Of a DNA stretch of 45,811 nt, positions 30,356 to 38,360 are shown piece by piece. The stretch spans positions 1-45,811 of the forward strand of contig LBYP01000011.1 of assembly GCA_000996245.1 (NCBI GenBank), read 5' to 3'. Both the position numbers and the translations under genes were made by a program. This DNA is from Parcubacteria group bacterium GW2011_GWA2_40_23. GTDB taxonomy: Bacteria > Patescibacteriota > Patescibacteriia > UBA11705 > JABHMO01. Below the pieces are notes generated by a model. That model saw only the letters and a program-made list of their open reading frames with translations, had not been told where the DNA came from and did no database searches. Position 1 is the first letter of the stretch, and the number at the start of each line of letters is the position of its first letter.

Positions 30356-31990
30356 CTAGCTGTGTTCGAGTGCCTTCAGCAGTTCGCCTTTGGTCACGAG
30401 CTCGCGCACGCGTTGGATGTCTGGGTACAGGGAACGATCTTCGTGCATCATCGGTACGTACTGCCGGATGCAATCGTAGCCACGTTTCGTGCCTTGGCCG
30501 AGAACAGCGAGATCGCCCAGGTGGGGCGTTCCCAAGTCAACAGCCTGGCAACCTGCCAGCAGTTCCACGGCCAGGACGCTTCTCAGGTCACCAAGGGTCT
30601 TGCGCAGCCCCCAGGCCGAGTTGGCGCCATTGGACACGTAGTCTTCCTGCTGCATGGAAGTCGGAATGGACAGCGCGGAGAACGCCGCGCCCGCCAGTCC
30701 TTGTGCGTGCATGACACGCGAGGCGACGGCATACTGCGCGATCATGAGAGCAGTATTGTCCTCGTCATCGGAGCCGGCTAGGTCTGCCGGCAATCCGAAA
30801 CTCCAAGCCGGATTCAGCAAACGATAGAGACGTGCGTTCGAAATGCTGGCCAGCTTGGCCAAGGCGATGATCGCTGCGTCCAAGGGGATCGCGAGCGGAT
30901 CACCATGGAAGTTGCCCCCCGAAAGGACCGAGAGCTTCCCACGTTTTCCAGCAAACACCAAGGGGTTGTCAGTGCTGGCGTTAATTTCGTTCTGGACGAT
31001 GGTCGCCAAGTTCAAGAGAGCGTCATAGACGGCTCCATGCGCTTGCGGCGCACAGCGCAACGAATACGCGTCCTGAACTCGAGAGCCCTTCCGCTTGCGA
31101 CGGTCGGGACGCTTCTTCTCGTCTGGGAAGTCTATCTTCTGCGCTTCGGACGTTGTTCGCAAACTGCCAGCGAGCAAGTCACGCAATTCGCTTGCTACGA
31201 TCTGCTGGCCATCTTGGTGGCGTGCTTCGTGGATACGAGCGTCAAAGGCATTGAGTTCACCTCTGATCGCTTCCGCATGGAGCGCAGCGCCCAGGTTGGC
31301 AAGCGTCAACAGACCAAAGGCGTCGTGAACACCCAAAGCAGCGTTGGCCAGGATGAACGTCGCGCCGTTGGTGAGTCCCATGGCTTCCTTGGGCTGCAGT
31401 ACGTGATGCTCGAGCTTCACTTCCGTGAAGACTTCTCTTGCATTGCGTCTTTCGCCCTTGTAGAAAACCTCAGCCCATGGCAGTCCGATGAGCACTGCGC
31501 CCAGATGAGCCAACGGAACGAGGTCGCCACTCGCGCCTACGCTCCCGAATTCCGGGATAACCGGCGTGATGTCCATGTTCAGCAGATCCAGGATCAGTTC
31601 GCACAGTTGGACTGTCATGGCCGAATTGTTGAGCGAAAACGAGTTGACACGGAGCAACATCATGGCGCGTACCACTTCGCGGGGCAGCGGCTGACCAAAG
31701 CCAACCGCGTGTGTCATGATGTACTTCTTCTGGTAACGGATCAGATCTGCGAGCGGGATGATCTTGTTACGGTTCGATCCACATCCAGTGTTGATCCCGT
31801 ACATGACTCTCCGCGGGATCAACTTCTCGAGCCAGCCACGGATGACGACCATCCTGTCTCTGACTTCAGGGTCGAGTCGCACCATGGGGAAATCGCTCGT
31901 GTGCGCCCGTGCAATTCGCACGACCTCCAAAAAGGACAGTTTACCTTTGAGATGGATCACATGACCATCTCCTTGTGCGTTTGCGTTCAT
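30356..31990 (-). CDS. hutH: Histidine ammonia-lyase (MIO enzyme)
   Basis: MIO motif FGSVGASGDLVPLAHLGAVLIG; active-site-type TH in YIMTHAVGFG; DNPLVF; start after GAGGAGGTTCCC. Confidence 0.88.
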   Translation of the reverse strand: MNANAQGDGHVIHLKGKLSFLEVVRIARAHTSDFPMVRLDPEVRDRMVVIRGWLEKLIPRRVMYGINTGCGSNRNKIIPLADLIRYQKKYIMTHAVGFGQPLPREVVRAMMLLRVNSFSLNNSAMTVQLCELILDLLNMDITPVIPEFGSVGASGDLVPLAHLGAVLIGLPWAEVFYKGERRNAREVFTEVKLEHHVLQPKEAMGLTNGATFILANAALGVHDAFGLLTLANLGAALHAEAIRGELNAFDARIHEARHQDGQQIVASELRDLLAGSLRTTSEAQKIDFPDEKKRPDRRKRKGSRVQDAYSLRCAPQAHGAVYDALLNLATIVQNEINASTDNPLVFAGKRGKLSVLSGGNFHGDPLAIPLDAAIIALAKLASISNARLYRLLNPAWSFGLPADLAGSDDEDNTALMIAQYAVASRVMHAQGLAGAAFSALSIPTSMQQEDYVSNGANSAWGLRKTLGDLRSVLAVELLAGCQAVDLGTPHLGDLAVLGQGTKRGYDCIRQYVPMMHEDRSLYPDIQRVRELVTKGELLKALEHS

Positions 31991-32075
31991 GGGAACCTCC
32001 TCATAGTGCAGATGTTCAGAAACAAATATTTTCAGCACCCCGGTTAGTGGGTGCAACCCAACTTACCATTAGATT

Positions 32076-32105
32076 AGATTATCATTTTTAACAATGTAAA
32101 GTCAA
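32076..32105 (-). promoter_or_regulatory. Promoter of hutH cassette
   Basis: TTGACT-18 nt-TAATCT. Confidence 0.55.
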
Positions 32106-32107
32106 TA

Positions 32108-32144
32108 ACAAAAACACCGAAACTGTTACTATCTCGGTGTTTTA
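32108..32144 (-). terminator. Intrinsic terminator of hisS-1
   Basis: AAAACACCGA...TCGGTGTTTT hairpin. Confidence 0.75.
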
Positions 32145-32155
32145 TACTTGATAAT

Positions 32156-33454
32156 TTATTTGACTTTTGTGCAAATTTCTTCGAAACTACAACTTACCTG
32201 CTCACCGGTTGTCATGTTTTTTAAAGTATATTTTTCTTGTTTAACTTCATCATCACCAAGAACAATTACCCAAGGCATGCCATAGCTGTTGGCATATTCC
32301 ATGTTCTTACCAACTTTTCTCTCAAGGAAATCAATATCCGCAGCGATTCCTTTTGCACGTAATTTTTCAACGAGCTGAAATGCCGGTGCAAAATTTTCTT
32401 TACTTACAGGTAAGACATAAATCTCTGCAACTGACTGTTTTGATAATATCCCTTTGTTTTGAATTTGTAATGCATCAAAAATTGTATCTAGTCCGAAGCT
32501 AACACCAACTGCTGGATATTTTTCATCGGTACCAATAAAACCACCAATCATATTATCAAATCTACCACCAGCACAAATTGATGAAGAAAGTTGTGAGGTG
32601 TCTTTTAAAAAAACCTCAAAAACATTCCCCGTATAATAGGCCAAACCACGTGCTAAGTTTGGGATGAATTCAAGATTGTCAGCACCAACTAGATTGATTG
32701 TCTTTTCTAAATCTTTCAAACCATCTATTTCACCCAGTAAATCTTTTAAACTCTGAATCTTTTCAATATTTGAGCCTGTCAGCGCTAATGTTTTTAAAAT
32801 TTCATCTGCGGTTTCCGCATTTATCTTTTTATCAAGTAATTCGGCCTTAACTCCAACATCGCCAATTTTATCAAACTTATCGATAGAAATAATAGCTGAG
32901 ATCTGAGATTCTTCTGGTACGCCACATTTAGATAAAATAGCATTTAAAACATTACGATTATTTGTCTTGATGACAACTTCTAAATTTAATTTACTAAAAA
33001 CAGTGTTAATTAATTTTACCAGTTCAGCATCAACAGCAGGATTAGAAACACCAACAACGTCAACATCGCATTGATAAAACTCTCGATAACGACCGAGTTT
33101 AATTGGACCATCGCGGAAAACTTTACCAATTTGATAACGTTTAAAAGGCATTTTAAGTTGCGGATTCATGCCAACAAAACGTGCAAATGGCACAGTAAAT
33201 TCTGTACGTAAAACCAAATCGCGTAAACCTTGATCTTTTAATTTAAAAGTTTCGCGCATGGCATCTGATTCTTGGCCAATACCATATTTTGATGCGAAAA
33301 GTTCATAGCGTTCCATCACCGGTGTTTCGATTGGATTATAACCATACAACTCAAAAACTGAGCGTAATGTTTGAATTAGCTTGTCGCGAGCAATCTTTTC
33401 GGCTGGGCCAAAGTCTCGAACACCCTTTGCGCGTTGTAAGGCTTCGTTTTGCAT
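32156..33454 (-). CDS. hisS: Histidyl-tRNA synthetase (HisRS-1, AT-rich, likely housekeeping)
   Basis: Motif 2 RYQIGKVFRDGPIKLGRYREFYQCDVDVVG; HisA motif LARGLAYYTGNVFEVF. Confidence 0.92.
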   Translation of the reverse strand: MQNEALQRAKGVRDFGPAEKIARDKLIQTLRSVFELYGYNPIETPVMERYELFASKYGIGQESDAMRETFKLKDQGLRDLVLRTEFTVPFARFVGMNPQLKMPFKRYQIGKVFRDGPIKLGRYREFYQCDVDVVGVSNPAVDAELVKLINTVFSKLNLEVVIKTNNRNVLNAILSKCGVPEESQISAIISIDKFDKIGDVGVKAELLDKKINAETADEILKTLALTGSNIEKIQSLKDLLGEIDGLKDLEKTINLVGADNLEFIPNLARGLAYYTGNVFEVFLKDTSQLSSSICAGGRFDNMIGGFIGTDEKYPAVGVSFGLDTIFDALQIQNKGILSKQSVAEIYVLPVSKENFAPAFQLVEKLRAKGIAADIDFLERKVGKNMEYANSYGMPWVIVLGDDEVKQEKYTLKNMTTGEQVSCSFEEICTKVK

Positions 33455-33541
33455 ATATTACTTTTTGTGAATTATGGGGAAAGGGGTATGGGATAAGGGT
33501 CTTCCCTTACACAGTAACCTTTTATTCTTATCCCTTTTTTA

Positions 33542-33619
33542 TGGGGCGGACGACGGGGTTCGAACCCGCGACCCTTGGTACCACAAACCAATGCTCTAAC
33601 CAACTGAGCTACGTCCGCC
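33542..33619 (-). tRNA. tRNA-His(GTG), canonical (G-1:C73, CCA encoded)
   Basis: G GCGGACG TA GCTC...TTGGT-TTGTGGT-ACCAA...CGTCCGC C CCA. Confidence 0.93.
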
Positions 33620-33683
33620 ATAGTCTAACTATTGAAATACACAGCTGAACTTTAATCAAGAAAGCAAAAAAACAATATTAAGT

Positions 33684-33710
33684 TAAAAAAAGAATCAGCC
33701 GGCTGGCTGA
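33684..33710 (-). terminator. Attenuator terminator (region 3:4) of the his leader
   Basis: Minus strand TCAGCC-AGCC-GGCTGA-TTCTTTTTTT. Confidence 0.85.
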
Positions 33711-33772
33711 CAATTTACAAAAAACTGCAACCAGCGCTTTACTGATGATGATGGTGGTGATGAATTGCAGTT
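33702..33772 (-). promoter_or_regulatory. Mutually exclusive attenuator pairings: 1:2 AACTGCAA/TTGCAGTT and 2:3 GCTGGTTG/CAGCCAGC
   Basis: 33765-33772 pairs with 33723-33730; 33728-33735 pairs with 33702-33709; the two share three nt and region 3 overlaps the terminator stem. Confidence 0.8.
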
Positions 33773-33783
33773 ACTTTTTTCAT
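33739..33783 (-). CDS. Histidine leader peptide MKKVTAIHHHHHHQ*
   Basis: ATG AAA AAA GTA ACT GCA ATT CAT CAC CAC CAT CAT CAT CAG TAA: six consecutive His codons directly before a terminator and tRNA-His/hisS. Confidence 0.88.
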   Translation of the reverse strand: MKKVTAIHHHHHHQ

Positions 33784-33791
33784 ATGAATAT

Positions 33792-33819
33792 AGTATATCA
33801 AAAGATTTCACTTTGTCAA
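33792..33819 (-). promoter_or_regulatory. Promoter of his leader-tRNA-His-hisS transcription unit
   Basis: TTGACA-16 nt-TATACT; predicted +1 about 2 nt before the leader ATG. Confidence 0.8.
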
Positions 33820-33824
33820 CCGTA

Positions 33825-35519
33825 TTAAAAAATCTCGCTATCGATTCGTTCAAAATCCTTTAAATGCCTTTCTTTCTCGATACGATATTTTTTCTTATCC
33901 ATTCTAAATTTCGAGAACACATCAACAATAAATCGTCGACCTAAATATGGTGGCATAATTACATAAGTCGCACCCTCGAAGTACAATCTTTCTGCATCGC
34001 GGACATGATGCGAAACGCAAATAAAACTAATCGTTGGTTTCTTCTTTTTAAAATAATCCAACAATGAAATGTTAACATCATAATCAGGTATGGTTGAGAT
34101 AACCATTTTCAAACCGTCTCTGGGCAATGAATCAAGTAAATCCGTGTCGTCGGCTGAGCCAAAAATACAAGGCAAACCTTTTTTATTCAACGCTCGAACC
34201 GTCTCTGGACTATGATCGACCAAGATGTATTTTAGCTTTTCTTTATTCAAAACGCTTAGCAACCCACCACCAGTTATATGACACCCAAACATAATCAAAT
34301 CAGCCTTTTCTTTGATAGTGGCAGCTTCTTTAATTCCATTTTTTTCTAATAAAACTTTATGTAAAAATGGTTTTAAAGCCCGATAAAATGAATGACTATA
34401 ATTAATGTAATAGCTTGAAACAGCAATAGTAATCAAACCAACAAAAGTTATAGGACCAAGTAGCTCCGCATCTAAATGACCGAAACCAACTCCCATGCCA
34501 ATCAAAATTAAAGAAAATTCGCTAATTTGAGACATGGAAACTCCGGCCAAAAAACTGGTACGTGTGGTGTACTTCATCAGCCGCAAAACAACTGTCATTA
34601 ATATCGGATTAATAATCAAAACAAATAACGAGAACACAACTATTGGTATAATAAAAGTTTTGACATCAGAAATATTAATATTTGAACCCATGACAATAAA
34701 AAAGATAATCAAAAAGAAATCGCGCAAAGATTGAATGCGCATAGCAATCTCTCGTTGATACGGTGACACAGAAAGCAAAACCCCAGCCGCCAGCGCACCC
34801 AATTCCAAAGAAAAACCAATCTTATAAAATATAGTTGCTACCACAAAACACATGGCTAAGGAAAAAATAAAAAGCATTTCTTTATTCTCTGCAAAAACAT
34901 GGTCAATCCGAGGGGTGACAAACTTAATTATCAAATAAAGAGCAAAACAAATTATGATAAAGCGTCCAATCAAGAGCAAAAGAACATGAATATAATTACC
35001 GCTTCCCATACTTTGAGAACTTGATAACAAGAGAAACAAAATCATAGCCACAACATCCTGCACCAACATGTAGCCAATAGTTATTTTACCAAACAAAGTA
35101 TCTTGTTCATCTTTATTGAATAAAAAGCGGAGAATAATAATGGTGCTACCAAAAGCGAGGACAAAACCTAGGTACAGACAAGTAACATAATCAAAACCTA
35201 GAAAATGCGCGGCTGTAAAACCTAAAACTACGGAAAGTGCTATTTGAGATATTCCAGCGATTACCGCCGTCTTCCCTACTTCGCGAATCAAGGTTGGCTT
35301 TAAGCCAAGACCGACTATAAACAATAAAAGCGCTACTCCAATATGGGAGAACGCTTCCAAAGTACTTCTTTCGGATATCAAACCAGTTACGAGTGGTCCA
35401 ACAATAACGCCAGTCAAAATATAACCAATAATCAACGGCTGACGTAAAAACTTCATGGCCAAGGATAAAACCAGGGCTATTCCAAGAGTGATGCTTAATT
35501 GTAAGAAGGCTTCGGGCAT
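33825..35519 (-). CDS. CPA2-family cation:proton antiporter with C-terminal TrkA-N/RCK domain (KefB-like)
   Basis: Polytopic PLIIGYILTGVIVGP...; C-terminal DLIMFGCHITGGGLLSVLNKEKLKYILVDHSPETV. Confidence 0.88.
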   Translation of the reverse strand: MPEAFLQLSITLGIALVLSLAMKFLRQPLIIGYILTGVIVGPLVTGLISERSTLEAFSHIGVALLLFIVGLGLKPTLIREVGKTAVIAGISQIALSVVLGFTAAHFLGFDYVTCLYLGFVLAFGSTIIILRFLFNKDEQDTLFGKITIGYMLVQDVVAMILFLLLSSSQSMGSGNYIHVLLLLIGRFIIICFALYLIIKFVTPRIDHVFAENKEMLFIFSLAMCFVVATIFYKIGFSLELGALAAGVLLSVSPYQREIAMRIQSLRDFFLIIFFIVMGSNINISDVKTFIIPIVVFSLFVLIINPILMTVVLRLMKYTTRTSFLAGVSMSQISEFSLILIGMGVGFGHLDAELLGPITFVGLITIAVSSYYINYSHSFYRALKPFLHKVLLEKNGIKEAATIKEKADLIMFGCHITGGGLLSVLNKEKLKYILVDHSPETVRALNKKGLPCIFGSADDTDLLDSLPRDGLKMVISTIPDYDVNISLLDYFKKKKPTISFICVSHHVRDAERLYFEGATYVIMPPYLGRRFIVDVFSKFRMDKKKYRIEKERHLKDFERIDSEIF

Positions 35520-35539
35520 TTTTGTTTTTATTTCGGCTG

Positions 35540-35567
35540 GGACAGGTCTCGACCTGTCCCTACAGTA
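35540..35567. repeat. Palindromic REP-like repeat in antiporter leader
   Basis: GGGACAGGTC-TC-GACCTGTCCC. Confidence 0.6.
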
Positions 35568-35604
35568 TATACGTTTACCTGCATATTGTAACATTTTTTA
35601 TGAA

Positions 35605-35645
35605 AATATAAAACGCCCGTCTGCAGAAAGCTGCAAACGGGACGT
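35605..35645 (-). terminator. Intrinsic terminator of 35680-36519 cassette
   Basis: ACGTCCCGTTTGCAG-CTTT-CTGCAGACGGGCGT-TTTATATTTT. Confidence 0.8.
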
Positions 35646-35679
35646 TGGGAACTTAGGTCAGCTCAGCACATGGGCTGGG

Positions 35680-36519
35680 CTAGGCCTCGACCTCCGGGGT
35701 CTGCGGCATGAGCTCGGGGAAGGCGTGCCCCAGGAACGGAGCCAGGGCGGCGTCGAGGGCAACGCGCGTGCGGTGCCGACCCCTCACCTGCGCCTCGAAG
35801 GCGAGCGGGGCGCAGGTGTCCAGCAGCTCCATGAGCTGCGGCACCTCGACGCCCTGGCGCGCCAGGAAGTTGCGCAGGACCTGCAGGCTGGCGGCGGCGT
35901 CGGCCAGGATCTTGGGGATCTTGGCGTTGGTGGCCTCCTTCACCTTGGCGTAGAAGGTGGCCAGGACCAGGGCGTTCACGTCGTCGCGGTAGGCGCTGTA
36001 CTTGGCGCCCAGGAGCTTCAGCGAGAACCGATCGTCCTCGTCTCGCGTGAGCTGCCCGATGAACGGCGCGATCTGGCCGACGAGCCCCTCGATCATCTCG
36101 ACGAGGTGCAGCGGCATGCCCTGCGGCGGCTGCGGCATGCGGCGCGCGTCGGGGAGCACGAACTCGACCGGGAGCCTGTCCCAGTCGATGGTCGGGAGCA
36201 TGTCGACCCCTTCCTCGACCAGGTTGTACGCGAAGCGCTCGACGGTGTCGAGCAGGTTGCCACGGTCGTACTCGAGGGCGGCGACGAACTCCTGGATGAT
36301 CCTGGCCACGGTGCTGCCGATCTGCAGGCGCTCGGCCGTGAAGCCGGTCACCTTCAGGACCCTCGCGTTTCCGTCCATCTCGAGGACCCACGGGGCGTCG
36401 GCCTCCGGGAAGCCCTCGGCGAGCAGCGCGAGCTGCTTCTCGATGACGCTGATGCGCGGGGTTGTGCGCACTCCGAAGCTTCCGACCTCGATCAGGAAGT
36501 GCAGGTCTTGTCTTCGCAT
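35680..36519 (-). CDS. Uncharacterised GC-rich protein (279 aa)
   Basis: AGGAGGTT Shine-Dalgarno, own promoter and terminator; no family recognised. Confidence 0.75.
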   Translation of the reverse strand: MRRQDLHFLIEVGSFGVRTTPRISVIEKQLALLAEGFPEADAPWVLEMDGNARVLKVTGFTAERLQIGSTVARIIQEFVAALEYDRGNLLDTVERFAYNLVEEGVDMLPTIDWDRLPVEFVLPDARRMPQPPQGMPLHLVEMIEGLVGQIAPFIGQLTRDEDDRFSLKLLGAKYSAYRDDVNALVLATFYAKVKEATNAKIPKILADAAASLQVLRNFLARQGVEVPQLMELLDTCAPLAFEAQVRGRHRTRVALDAALAPFLGHAFPELMPQTPEVEA

Positions 36520-36579
36520 CTAGAACCTCCTCAGAACAGGGTTTGGGGAACCACCAGGGCTCTTGCCCTTGATGCGAAC

Positions 36580-36608
36580 AACTTACTACATTGTAAACAT
36601 TTTGTCAA
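36580..36608 (-). promoter_or_regulatory. Promoter of 35680-36519 cassette
   Basis: TTGACA-17 nt-TAAGTT. Confidence 0.6.
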
Positions 36609-36682
36609 GGCCTGTTTTGACTTTCAAGCTTAATTATGAAAACATAATGGCATCAGTGGTTCGTTAACTGGAGGTGCAAACC

Positions 36683-38305
36683 ATGCTCCTGACAAAGCCC
36701 TCACTGACAGGCCAGAGGTTCCTGCGCTACGTTCGTGTCTCGTCCATGCTGGATTCGGCCAAACTAGCGGCCGGTTTCCATCCGTCCTCCCCTGGCCAGG
36801 TAGAACTCGCCAAGCTGCTCTTGACTGACTTCGCTGAGTTCGCAGACGAAGTCGGCACCGACTACAAGGTCGAGTGGACTCCCGGCGGCGTTCTGATCAT
36901 CAGAATCACTGCCACGCCCGGATTCGAACAAGCTCCCCGGCTCGGTTTCTCGGCGCACTTGGACAGCTACCCCAACGGTAGTCCGATGGTCGAACCGCTC
37001 ATGCACCTGTACAAAGGTGGCGACCTCGCCCTGCCGCGTTGCGGCACTTTCGTTCCGACCAAGGTTCTGGAAGGCCGCGAAGGCCAGTTGATCTTCACCT
37101 CGAGTGGCGACAGTGTCCTCGCAGCTGACTGCAAGGCTGGCATGACGGCCATCATGGAAGCCATGGCAACGATCCTCGGTGACAACGTGTCGCACGGACC
37201 GATCACGCTCATCTTTTTCCCCGACGAAGAAGAAGGCGTACTCAATGTCTCGGACTTTTCACCGGAACTGGTAGGCTCGCTTGACGTGCTCTACACGGCC
37301 GATGCAGGTATTCCCGAAGAAGTGGACACCGACTGCTACAGCGGCCGTTCCGCTACGGTCACCATCACCGGGACCGAAGCCAAGAACTACGAAGGACAGC
37401 AGGTCGTGGTCACCGTCATCGGCAACGATGCTCACCCCGGACCTGGTGGCGAAAGAATCGTACCCGCGCACCTGATCGCAGCCGAGTTGGCTCTGTACCT
37501 CGACGATGAATGTCCGTCGAACAGAGGGACACATTACGGCTACGTCCTCGTCCAAAAGATAGAAGGTGGCGCCGGTAAGGCGACCATGACCCTGGTCGCG
37601 AACCAGTCGTCCGAAGACAGAGCACCTGACATCCTCGATCTGATTCGAACGCAAGCCATTCGTATGCAAGATATGCACCCTGGTTGCAAGACAGAAATCG
37701 ATGTCTACGGCTCCGTCAAATCCGAAAACGACGCCGAAGATGTGACAGGGATCGTCCCCGCTGCATTCATCGCGTCCGAGTTCATGCTCGCGCTCACGGC
37801 CAACTCCGGCACGCCCTGGAAAAAGGGCAAGGACGACAGCTACCAGTACCCGCGCCTGATCCAGAACGTGGACGGCAAAACCGTCGTCATCTGCATCCCC
37901 CGTGCATACGAAGACGACCGTTCGCTGGAGCTCGTCGAAGAACTCCGCGCCTGCGCCCAGAACATCAGCGACACCTACGATGGTTGCACGCTTGACGTGA
38001 AAGTAGAACACACCTACACTTCGATCGCCAAAGCCATCGCGGCCAACCGCTGGTGCGTGGAACTCTTGCACCAGGCTGCGGCAAAGTGCGGCTTCGAACT
38101 GAAAGAGAAGCGCGTCCCTGGCGGCACCGATGTCGCCATGTTGGATCGGATCTATGACTGGATGCCCGGACCGAACATCGGCGCCGGCTGCATGGAAGCG
38201 CATGCCCTGTTCGAGTGTTGCTCGGATCGCGATCTGGATCTCGCAACCAGGTGGTACGTCCAGATCATCATGCTGGCCACCCAAGCCCAGTTCCAACGTC
38301 CCTAG
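36683..38305 (+). CDS. M20 peptidase, peptidase T-like
   Basis: LGFSAHLDSYPNG...VLAADCKAGMTAIMEAM...FFPDEEEG...PGGTDVAMLDRI...PNIGAGCMEAHALFE; start after GGAGGTGCAAACC. Confidence 0.82.
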   Translation: MLLTKPSLTGQRFLRYVRVSSMLDSAKLAAGFHPSSPGQVELAKLLLTDFAEFADEVGTDYKVEWTPGGVLIIRITATPGFEQAPRLGFSAHLDSYPNGSPMVEPLMHLYKGGDLALPRCGTFVPTKVLEGREGQLIFTSSGDSVLAADCKAGMTAIMEAMATILGDNVSHGPITLIFFPDEEEGVLNVSDFSPELVGSLDVLYTADAGIPEEVDTDCYSGRSATVTITGTEAKNYEGQQVVVTVIGNDAHPGPGGERIVPAHLIAAELALYLDDECPSNRGTHYGYVLVQKIEGGAGKATMTLVANQSSEDRAPDILDLIRTQAIRMQDMHPGCKTEIDVYGSVKSENDAEDVTGIVPAAFIASEFMLALTANSGTPWKKGKDDSYQYPRLIQNVDGKTVVICIPRAYEDDRSLELVEELRACAQNISDTYDGCTLDVKVEHTYTSIAKAIAANRWCVELLHQAAAKCGFELKEKRVPGGTDVAMLDRIYDWMPGPNIGAGCMEAHALFECCSDRDLDLATRWYVQIIMLATQAQFQRP

Positions 38306-38312
38306 TACGTTA

Positions 38313-38341
38313 ACGCCCCGCGATTCTGAATCGCGGGGCGT
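38313..38341. terminator. Bidirectional terminator between convergent peptidase and hutU
   Basis: ACGCCCCGCGATTCTGAATCGCGGGGCGT; T-rich on the plus side, ...GATATAAAACACGCC on the other. Confidence 0.85.
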
Positions 38342-38360
38342 GTTTTATATCTTTAGTTGT

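Noticed and set aside
30905-32047. 380-aa plus-strand ORF antisense to hutH
   Set aside because: Antisense of a confidently identified HutH; no recognisable motifs or start signal.
33684-33819. T-box riboswitch upstream of tRNA-His/hisS
   Set aside because: No T-box consensus (AGGGUGGNACCGCG) or specifier-loop architecture. The His-codon run and alternating stems fit ribosome-mediated attenuation instead.
35455-36633. 392-aa plus-strand ORF opposite 35680-36519
   Set aside because: Low-complexity, Glu/Arg/Gly-biased translation typical of the antisense of a GC-rich gene. The minus frame has SD, promoter and terminator.
37259-38296. 345-aa minus-strand ORF antisense to the peptidase
   Set aside because: Mirror of a GC-rich gene; the plus frame has M20 motifs and SD.
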